NCBI GenBank assembly: GCA_949747725.1
Contig: CATKFJ010000306.1
Coordinates: 1 to 6,568 of the forward strand
DNA: 6,568 nucleotides
Direction of reading: 5' to 3'
DNA from: an uncultured bacterium
Lineage (GTDB): Bacteria; Bacillota; Clostridia; Christensenellales; Pumilibacteraceae
Each line of letters begins with the position of its first letter. Position 1 is the stretch's first letter. The position numbers were made by a program, and so were the translations under genes. This document shows, piece after piece, positions 1-5,135 of this stretch. The notes below the pieces were generated by a model. That model made no database searches. It was not told the origin of the DNA and saw nothing but the letters and a program-made list of their open reading frames with translations.

Positions 1-820
1 CGTCCTGTTCGGTAAATGGTTGAGACGCGTCGACTACTATAAGAACTACGTCGGCGCGCTTAATAGCCGCTATCGAGCGCAATACCGAATACCGCTCTAT
101 CGAATTGGGCGCGATATCGCGCTTTCTTCGCATTCCGGCGGTATCGATAAGCGTATAGTCAACTCCGCCGACCGTTATCGGCGTGTCTATCGCGTCGCGC
201 GTGGTGCCCGCAACATCGGACACTATCGTGCGCTCATAACCGAGCAGTCTGTTTACCAACGACGATTTACCGACATTGGGCTTGCCTACAAGCGCTATCG
301 AAAGCGGTTTATCGCCGTCGCTCTCGTCGGCGCGCGCAAACGACTCGCACACAACGTCGAGAAGATCGCCCACGCCCGAACCGTGTTCTGCGGAGATAAG
401 CATAGGCTCGCCAAGCCCGAGTTCGTAAAAATCATAAACATTGTCGCGATTAGCCGAATCGGCTTTGTTTACGGCAAGCACGATCGGTTTTTTGCTTTTG
501 CGTAAAATATCGGCAATATCGCGATCGCCGTTTACAACGCCCTGTTTTATATCTACTACGAATACGACAACGGAGGATAGCTCCACGGCGTCGAACGCCT
601 GACGTTTTACGGAACGCGCAAGGTCGTCTTCATTCTCGTCGATACCGCCCGTATCGATAAGCGTAAATTCCTTACCGCACCACTCGCAGTCGGCATAAAG
701 TCTGTCACGCGTAACGCCGGGCATATCGTCAACGATAGCCACGCGCTTTCCGCTTATTCTGTTTATCAACGTGGACTTGCCGACATTGGGTCGTCCCACT
801 ATAGCGACGGTAGGTTTCAT
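1..820 (-). CDS. der: Ribosome-assembly GTPase Der (EngA), C-terminus cut off by the left window edge
   Basis: Der is a tandem-GTPase protein that binds the large ribosomal subunit during its assembly. The visible 273 codons open with MKPTVAIVGRPNVGKS, the typical family N-terminus. First GTPase domain: P-loop GRPNVGKS at residues 9-16, switch TRD near 37-39, DTGG at 56-59, NKAD at 118-121. Second domain: P-loop GKPNVGKS at 179-186, TTRD at 206-209, DTAG at 226-229. The second NKxD motif and the KH-like C-terminal domain lie beyond the edge; full-length Der is about 440 residues. The start is well fixed. The ATG at 818-820 matches the family start, and reading back in frame gives TGT, CGG, TCG and then a TAA stop, so no upstream start is possible. 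There is no Shine-Dalgarno sequence, and a strong promoter ends 8 bases before the ATG. The next gene upstream is a DUF1614 membrane protein, 91 bases away. Family assignment is very secure. Confidence 0.97.
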   Translation of the reverse strand, partial: MKPTVAIVGRPNVGKSTLINRISGKRVAIVDDMPGVTRDRLYADCEWCGKEFTLIDTGGIDENEDDLARSVKRQAFDAVELSSVVVFVVDIKQGVVNGDRDIADILRKSKKPIVLAVNKADSANRDNVYDFYELGLGEPMLISAEHGSGVGDLLDVVCESFARADESDGDKPLSIALVGKPNVGKSSLVNRLLGYERTIVSDVAGTTRDAIDTPITVGGVDYTLIDTAGMRRKRDIAPNSIERYSVLRSIAAIKRADVVLIVVDASQPFTEQD

Positions 821-828
821 ACACCGCG

Positions 829-857
829 ATTATACCATAATCACGCGCGATTGTAAA
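829..857 (-). promoter_or_regulatory. Near-consensus sigma-A promoter of der
   Basis: Read on the minus strand, TTTACA (852-857) and TATAAT (829-834) are separated by exactly 17 bases. A TGG precedes the -10, giving an extended -10 (TGnTATAAT). The predicted transcription start is near 822, only about two bases before the der ATG at 820. The spacer contains a near-palindrome, ATCGCGCGTGAT (840-851). Upstream of the -35 the DNA is AT-rich and carries two copies of GATTTTG (858-864 and 878-884) 20 bases apart, which could act as an UP element or protein-binding site. The hexamers and spacing are seen directly; activity is inferred. Confidence 0.8.
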
Positions 858-911
858 CAAAATCCGTTTAATTTAATCAAAATCTAATGGTATGGAAACT
901 CACGTAAATAT

Positions 912-1580
912 TCATTCGTCGAAATACTTTTTGTATTCGTCGGGGTCGAACTCCTCCGCGATCTCCGCCTGTGTTGCGGCTTTATTGCGCGCCTTGGCGT
1001 TCATTGTGCGCTTTATGGCAGCTATAGATTCGAAAAGAACTACCGAAAATACCGCGGCAAGTATAACGGCGTCGAACGTAGCCGGAGTGCCGAATTCCAT
1101 AGGCGTTCCGTACACTCGCATACTTACGGCAGATGCTACAACTTCGCCTATAGGCATACCCAAAAACACCGCCGCAAGCGCCGCAAGCTTGGTTTTACCC
1201 ACCAAATAGCCTATTGCGCCGCATAAAAATCCGCTTATTATAACGGTTACCGTGTCGTTTGTAATAGGTCCCAACAATAACTGTACGGCTATAAACATAG
1301 CCGCGACGACGGATGTAGTGGCAAGCGCATGCAATGTTTCGCGCGTACGCCAAGTAATAAAAAAGAACACTGCGGCAAACAAAAGCGGCGCTATAAATCC
1401 AGCCACGTTAAACACTACCGATCCGATCTTAAACGAAGGGATAAACGCACAGCCTATAAGCAAGCCTACTATAACGAACGCCAACCAATACGCGACGCCG
1501 AAACTTTTAAACACGCGTTCGGCAACACCGAAAAACAACAATACGGCAACTAAGCCCAATAATACAAGTCCTATGATCAT
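912..1580 (-). CDS. DUF1614 family polytopic membrane protein
   Basis: This 222-residue protein is almost entirely hydrophobic, with about seven predicted membrane segments (roughly 1-19, 30-48, 54-76, 85-104, 110-128, 130-152, 168-188). A charged cytoplasmic-looking tail follows (190-222, ending FDPDEYKKYFDE). I recognise the DUF1614 pattern from three stretches: FNVAGFIAPLLFAAV (57-71) for the family's NVGGAxIPLLL element, GFLCGAIGYLVGKTKLAALAA (117-137), and GTPATFDAVILAAVFSVVLF (164-183) for the family's GGAGxFDGIxL element near the C-terminus. No biochemical role is established that I know of. The ATG at 1578-1580 is preceded in frame by TGT, AAA, TCA and a TAA stop, with no Shine-Dalgarno sequence. 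An upstream terminator separates it from the previous unit. In my recollection DUF1614 genes often sit next to der in Clostridia, so the position is familiar. Whether it is co-transcribed with der is unclear, because der has its own promoter and I see no terminator between them. Confidence 0.8.
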   Translation of the reverse strand: MIIGLVLLGLVAVLLFFGVAERVFKSFGVAYWLAFVIVGLLIGCAFIPSFKIGSVVFNVAGFIAPLLFAAVFFFITWRTRETLHALATTSVVAAMFIAVQLLLGPITNDTVTVIISGFLCGAIGYLVGKTKLAALAAVFLGMPIGEVVASAVSMRVYGTPMEFGTPATFDAVILAAVFSVVLFESIAAIKRTMNAKARNKAATQAEIAEEFDPDEYKKYFDE

Positions 1581-1588
1581 ACATTTTG

Positions 1589-1594
1589 ATTATA
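1589..1594 (-). promoter_or_regulatory. Candidate -10 box of the DUF1614 gene
   Basis: A perfect TATAAT on the minus strand lies 8 bases before the ATG at 1580. That is the same distance as in the der and DUF975 promoters. The -35 side is poor: at 17-bp spacing the hexamer is GTATAA (1612-1617), and TTGTAT (1614-1619) would need 19 bp. A new promoter is expected here because a terminator ends just upstream. The call rests on the -10, its position and this context, so it is moderate. Confidence 0.5.
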
Positions 1595-1621
1595 GACCGT
1601 TTGTCGGCAGTTTATACAAAC

Positions 1622-1650
1622 AAAAAAGTACGACTGTTTGCCGTACTTTT
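1622..1650 (-). terminator. Rho-independent terminator after the cyclophilin-like gene
   Basis: On the minus strand AAAAGTACG (1642-1650) pairs perfectly with CGTACTTTT (1624-1632). A G-U pair and a C-G pair then close a five-base AAACA loop. The stem runs into six T residues (1627 down to 1622). It begins 10 bases after the TAA of the upstream gene, the usual place for an intrinsic terminator. The A-T base of the stem makes it nearly symmetrical, with four T residues on the other strand, but no plus-strand gene needs it. Confidence 0.85.
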
Positions 1651-1660
1651 CATTTAAGCT

Positions 1661-2662
1661 TTATACCTTAACTATCCAAGACGTATAACGTCGACTACCC
1701 GATTTGTCGTTACCGCTCATGTACGAAATAAAGTCGAAATTCTTCCATTTCGAATTATCGAGATTATACAGCCGCACGGATTTTATCATAATATCGGGGG
1801 TGGGCGGTCGCCACTTATATCCCGAAGTTATAGAAGTATTTGCGCTTGCAAGCGACGCGATAGATTTAATGTTGGATATCGTTTCGTCGTTTAACGCTTG
1901 TCCGACCATAGTGCACTGAATATCGCTCATATCACCCGACACTGTTTCGTCGTTGGTAAGCCCGTAATTGAACTGAAACTCGGTAGACGTGTCGCCGTAC
2001 CTATAAGTAAGCGTGCCTACCTTATCGGTCAACCTCGAATCCGTACCGCCGCTGTCCGCGCGCAATCTGTAACCGAACTTATAAGTTGCTCTGTCGAACC
2101 GATCCGACGGAAGCGCCGAAAAGCTTTCGCAATAGGCAAGGCTATCGCCGCGATGATGCGTACGCGAAAAATCGCTTGACGCGTTAGTTTGGGGCTGCGC
2201 CTCGTATCCGCCGAACCTCAGCCAACCGTTCTGTGCGTCGTAAAATACCGTGTTGTCGAAAAATTTGTTTTTTGCAAGGAATATGAAATTCGTTGCGGCG
2301 TTATCGTACTCGTCTTCGTCTATCTCATACTCGAGCGTCATGCCGTTCGACAAGTCGAACCGCGCGACCTCCTTGCCGTAACTGCGATACGGATTGACGG
2401 CAAACATTATAGCCGGTACGATGAGTGCGATAACCAAAATCAAAATCGCAAGACACGTAACGCCGCCGACGACGATTGCGTTGAGTCGCGATCGTTTCTG
2501 CGACATGACCATTGCCTTTTCGGCGTCCTCGCGCGACGCGACGGCACGCGCGGCGCTCTTGTTGTCCGCACTTACGATCTTTCTTGCCGCTTTATTTTCA
2601 GCCGCCATGCGCTTTGCTTTGCGCTCTTTGGCGGTCAATGAGTAATTTCGTTTTTGTTTCAA
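1661..2662 (-). CDS. Membrane-anchored protein with a degenerate cyclophilin-like domain
   Basis: This 333-residue protein has three parts. Residues 1-60 are strongly basic (18 K/R against 6 D/E), alanine-rich and probably helical. A membrane segment spans about 62-88. A hydrophilic domain follows (about 95-333), expected outside the cell by the positive-inside rule. That domain reads as a cyclophilin. ATNFIFLAKNKFFDNTVF (123-140) matches the family's VxNFxxLxxxGFYDGTxF. YDAQNGWLRFGG (141-152) aligns without gaps to HRVIPGFMIQGG. GTLTYRYGDTSTEFQF (216-231) matches the GTLSMA...GSQFF strand. IMIKSVRLYN (291-300) resembles the final strand. The catalytic residues are lost: the FHR arginine is Asp142, and the QGG glutamine is Phe150. 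Prolyl isomerase activity is therefore unlikely, and a binding role is more plausible. Translation starts at TTG (2660-2662), six bases after the stop of the DUF975 gene, with only a weak AGG as ribosome site, which suggests translational coupling. The family call is a pattern judgement by eye. Confidence 0.7.
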   Translation of the reverse strand: MKQKRNYSLTAKERKAKRMAAENKAARKIVSADNKSAARAVASREDAEKAMVMSQKRSRLNAIVVGGVTCLAILILVIALIVPAIMFAVNPYRSYGKEVARFDLSNGMTLEYEIDEDEYDNAATNFIFLAKNKFFDNTVFYDAQNGWLRFGGYEAQPQTNASSDFSRTHHRGDSLAYCESFSALPSDRFDRATYKFGYRLRADSGGTDSRLTDKVGTLTYRYGDTSTEFQFNYGLTNDETVSGDMSDIQCTMVGQALNDETISNIKSIASLASANTSITSGYKWRPPTPDIMIKSVRLYNLDNSKWKNFDFISYMSGNDKSGSRRYTSWIVKV

Positions 2663-2668
2663 GATGCC

Positions 2669-4210
2669 CTACTTATTATTAAGATTTTTTCGTTCTCGTT
2701 CTATACGCAACCGCTCCGCACGGTCCGTATGCGGCGCGCCGTTTTCGCTCGCTCGCGCCGATTGACGTTCCGGCACTCGGTGTTCGTTACCGCCGCGCGC
2801 AGTTGAAGCTTTACCGTTATTATCGGCAGAAGAACTGCGTTTTAACGGAAATTCGGGCGCGACGTTCGGCACGTTATCGAATTCGCGCAAAAACGCCTCG
2901 AACTCGCTATCGCTTATAACTATATCGTCGCTCGCGCTATCCGATTTCTCCGTACCGACTGCGGAAACGTGCGCATTGCCGTTTATATTCTCGACGATCT
3001 GCGTATTATTATCCGCTCCGTCGATATCCACTTCGCACGTAACGAAGTCGTTTGGATTTTGCTTTTTCGCGTTGGCGAAATAATTTACCGCCGACGGCTG
3101 CGGTCCCGAATTCGAATACATATTTGCTATCGCCTGCTCTTTTACAGCGGCAGACGCATCGATCTCCTCTGCGGAAAGGATACGTTCCGATTCGAGTATA
3201 TTGCTGTCGTCTATGCTCTTCGGCGAAGAATTATCGGGCTCGGGCTGTACCTGCACGATCGGCTGAACTATTACAGGCTCGTCCTTGGCTTTTTTTGTCG
3301 GCGGCGCGATAGGCACTTCCTGAACTTCGGGCATCGGTTTGACTTCCGGCTGCGACCCGAAATCGCGCATGGCGGCGTTCAGATCCGCCGCATCCTCTTC
3401 GGCAAGCGTATCTATAGGCGCCGTAACAGCCTCTACCGCTACCGCCTGACCGACTTTTATGACGGATGGCGGTTCTTGGTTTTGTGACGGCGTATTGACG
3501 ACGGCGGCTCCGCCGTTCTGCACGACCTGCGGCGACACCGGTTGAGATTCTATCGCGTACACCGTTTTATCGCCCTGAAGATTACGCTTATAGTAAACCG
3601 CTTTTACGAGGTTTATATACGGCGAAATAAAAATAAATCCCAATCCGAGCGTAAACAATCCCAAAACGTACCATCCGAACATGGACATACATAACGCAAA
3701 ATATGCGCCTGTCTTTCCGCCCATTATCTTGTTTGACGCCGAAAGCACCGAAGACGCTTTCATTTTGGGATTTGCTATTAACAAGTAGTTAGCCATTGAC
3801 GTGCGTATCAGATATATAACGCCGGGGACGATAAAACACAGCAACAAAAGGAATGCGATGACCGTGCGTTTTAAACTGATAAGAAATATCTTTGTGATAT
3901 TGCTGCGCGCAAGCGTGTCGCCCAAACGTCGGACGTTGAACGGCTTGCAACGGTATGTGGCAAGATAAAAATCAACCATGGCAAAGTTAGCCATACCGCA
4001 TGCGACAAACGCTATTATCGTAAGTAAACAACCGTAGCATATCATAACGATAGCCGCAATCGTGTTTACCCCCAAACATACGCACGACATTACAATAAGC
4101 GCAATAAGAGTGATAAACACGGTAAATTCCACCGTATATATCACGATCGCCTGATGCATATTAAGCGCGAGCTTTTTTCTCTCCTCTTCTTTGATATCCT
4201 TTGTCGTCAT
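2669..4210 (-). CDS. DUF975 family membrane protein with a ~300-residue disordered C-terminal tail
   Basis: Residues 1-215 form the DUF975 membrane domain, with hydrophobic segments at about 20-46, 50-78, 107-135 and 165-200. The family signature is clear: IVPGVIYLIRTSMANYLLIANP (127-148) followed by ASNKIMGGKTG (158-168), then FGWYVLGLFTLGLGFIFISPYIN (178-200) and a short AVYYKRNL. DUF975 proteins are integral membrane proteins of unknown function, usually a little over 200 residues. Here about 300 extra residues follow. They are rich in Pro, Gln, Glu, Asp, Ser and Asn (for example EVKPMPEVQEVP at 289-300) and look disordered. One short element stands out, DIVISDSEFEAFLREF (429-444), acidic and amphipathic, with a basic end, RAERLRIERERKNLNNK (497-513). 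The ATG at 4208-4210 has an in-frame TAA two codons upstream, and a promoter ends 8 bases before it. The cyclophilin-like gene follows after six bases, so the two form an operon. Confidence 0.85.
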   Translation of the reverse strand: MTTKDIKEEERKKLALNMHQAIVIYTVEFTVFITLIALIVMSCVCLGVNTIAAIVMICYGCLLTIIAFVACGMANFAMVDFYLATYRCKPFNVRRLGDTLARSNITKIFLISLKRTVIAFLLLLCFIVPGVIYLIRTSMANYLLIANPKMKASSVLSASNKIMGGKTGAYFALCMSMFGWYVLGLFTLGLGFIFISPYINLVKAVYYKRNLQGDKTVYAIESQPVSPQVVQNGGAAVVNTPSQNQEPPSVIKVGQAVAVEAVTAPIDTLAEEDAADLNAAMRDFGSQPEVKPMPEVQEVPIAPPTKKAKDEPVIVQPIVQVQPEPDNSSPKSIDDSNILESERILSAEEIDASAAVKEQAIANMYSNSGPQPSAVNYFANAKKQNPNDFVTCEVDIDGADNNTQIVENINGNAHVSAVGTEKSDSASDDIVISDSEFEAFLREFDNVPNVAPEFPLKRSSSADNNGKASTARGGNEHRVPERQSARASENGAPHTDRAERLRIERERKNLNNK

Positions 4211-4218
4211 CGATTATT

Positions 4219-4247
4219 AGTTTACTATATTCGTCCGTATTTGTCAA
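4219..4247 (-). promoter_or_regulatory. Promoter of the DUF975/cyclophilin-like operon
   Basis: On the minus strand a consensus TTGACA (4242-4247) is followed by a 17-base spacer and TAAACT (4219-4224), which matches TATAAT at four of six positions. The ATG begins 8 bases after the -10, so the predicted start of transcription is about two bases before the coding sequence. No Shine-Dalgarno sequence is present. A perfect inverted repeat (4249-4261) lies one base upstream of the -35. Confidence 0.72.
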
Positions 4248-4248
4248 T

Positions 4249-4261
4249 ACATTTTAAATGT
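4249..4261. repeat. Inverted repeat just upstream of the DUF975 promoter -35
   Basis: ACATTT and AAATGT are perfect complements around a single central T, giving a 13-base palindrome one base upstream of TTGACA. The position suits an activator or repressor site, or an AT-rich UP element. AT-rich palindromes of this length also arise by chance, so a regulatory role is only a suggestion. Confidence 0.35.
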
Positions 4262-4275
4262 TATGCCAAATTGAT

Positions 4276-4287
4276 AATTTCGAAATT
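4276..4287. repeat. 12-bp perfect palindrome at the end of the pseudouridine synthase gene
   Basis: AATTTCGAAATT is a perfect palindrome that overlaps the first base of the TAA stop region (4287-4289). No T-run follows it on the minus strand, and it has no loop, so it is not a rho-independent terminator. It could be a protein-binding site or chance. I see no other terminator between this gene and the next promoter. Confidence 0.3.
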
Positions 4288-5135
4288 TATTGCTCCAAAA
4301 AACTCAGATCGAACGAATTGGGGACTTGAAAAACTTTTCCGTTAAGATATTCCAATCCGTTTCCGAGACCGTCGAACGAAAGACAGACCGCCGCAAGCAT
4401 TTGAGTGTCCGGCGCGCCTACCGGAGCGGCCACGCCTTTTATGCCGTACTTATGCTCGCCCACTATCGGACAACCGATATGGCTCAAATGCGCACGTATC
4501 TGGTGAGTTCTGCCCGTATGTAAATATACTCGCAAAAGCGCGCCGCCGCCTACGCGCTTTAAAATCTCGTACTCTGTTATCATTGTTTTATAGCCGGATT
4601 TCGGCGTATCGGACACCAACGCAAGATTTTTACTCGGCATGAGTTTTGTATATGCCTGAAGCGTAGCGCGTTCGTTTTGAGGCGCCGGAAACACTACCGT
4701 TTCATACGTCTTATTAACGCGTCTGTCCTTAAACGCCGCCGAAAGCTCCGCCTGCACGCGTTCCGTCTTGGCAAAAACAATTATGCCCGTCGTATTTGTA
4801 TCGAGTCTGTGCACCGCAAAAAGCGGCGTTCCGTACATAGACGGCAACGCGTCATAAGGCACGCGTTTGGGTTTGTCGAACACCACGATGTTATTATCGT
4901 CGTAAACCGTTTGCGCGCTCATCCCGTTCTTTACGCTGTCGTCGGGGACAAACACTCTTACGGCATCGCCGACATTAAGCACGGCGTTTGCTTTGACACG
5001 CACGCCGTTTACGCGCACTTCGCCGCTTTTGATCAGCAGATCGGCTTTGGCACGCGTGAGCATAGGCACAGACCTTGCCAAGAACGCCGATATACGCTCG
5101 CTCTTTTCTATTGTAAATTCAAGCTTTTTTCCCAT
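4287..5135 (-). CDS. RluA/RluD-family pseudouridine synthase with S4 domain
   Basis: RluA-family enzymes isomerise specific uridines in rRNA or tRNA to pseudouridine. An S4 RNA-binding domain occupies about residues 8-62 (ISAFLARSVPMLTRAKADLLIKSGEVRVNG is its core, at 15-44). The catalytic domain follows. The motif HRLDTNTTG (109-117) carries the catalytic aspartate, Asp112. KTY (142-144) supplies the conserved tyrosine region. LHTGRTHQIRAHLSHIG (205-221) and GEHKYG (226-231) are the usual C-terminal motifs. The first catalytic-domain motif is unusual: FDKPKRVPYDA (86-96) lacks the glycine of the common NKPxGxxVH. At 282 residues it is slightly shorter than RluC or RluD. Which nucleotide it modifies cannot be read from the sequence, so I give no symbol. 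The ATG at 5133-5135 lies inside the end of feoB (28-base overlap). A weak purine-rich stretch (GGAAGAAAG) lies ahead of it, so translation probably depends on coupling to feoB. Confidence 0.93.
   Translation of the reverse strand: MGKKLEFTIEKSERISAFLARSVPMLTRAKADLLIKSGEVRVNGVRVKANAVLNVGDAVRVFVPDDSVKNGMSAQTVYDDNNIVVFDKPKRVPYDALPSMYGTPLFAVHRLDTNTTGIIVFAKTERVQAELSAAFKDRRVNKTYETVVFPAPQNERATLQAYTKLMPSKNLALVSDTPKSGYKTMITEYEILKRVGGGALLRVYLHTGRTHQIRAHLSHIGCPIVGEHKYGIKGVAAPVGAPDTQMLAAVCLSFDGLGNGLEYLNGKVFQVPNSFDLSFLEQ

Noticed and set aside
20..505. Long plus-strand open frame opposite der
   Set aside because: It lies opposite a highly conserved gene, is rich in Arg, Tyr and His as expected of an antisense shadow, and matches no family I know.
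832..893. Inverted repeat ATACCAT (832-838) and ATGGTAT (887-893) between der and DUF1614
   Set aside because: The arms are only 7 bp with a gap of nearly 50 bases, no T-run follows, and one arm is part of the -10 region, so it is neither a terminator nor a convincing operator.
1252..1671. Plus-strand open frame opposite the DUF1614 gene, running through the terminator
   Set aside because: It crosses the intergenic region and the terminator hairpin, and its sequence is low-complexity Ala/Thr/Asn typical of the reverse of a hydrophobic membrane gene.
2969..3487. Plus-strand open frame opposite the DUF975 tail
   Set aside because: The DUF975 tail is in frame with a clear membrane domain and ends in an operon-like junction. 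The opposite frame is Arg/Tyr/Ile-rich with no recognisable motif.
4158..4160. Internal ATG (residue 18) as the true DUF975 start
   Set aside because: No ribosome site at a proper distance precedes it, and the promoter position fits the ATG at 4210 in the same way as in the other two genes.
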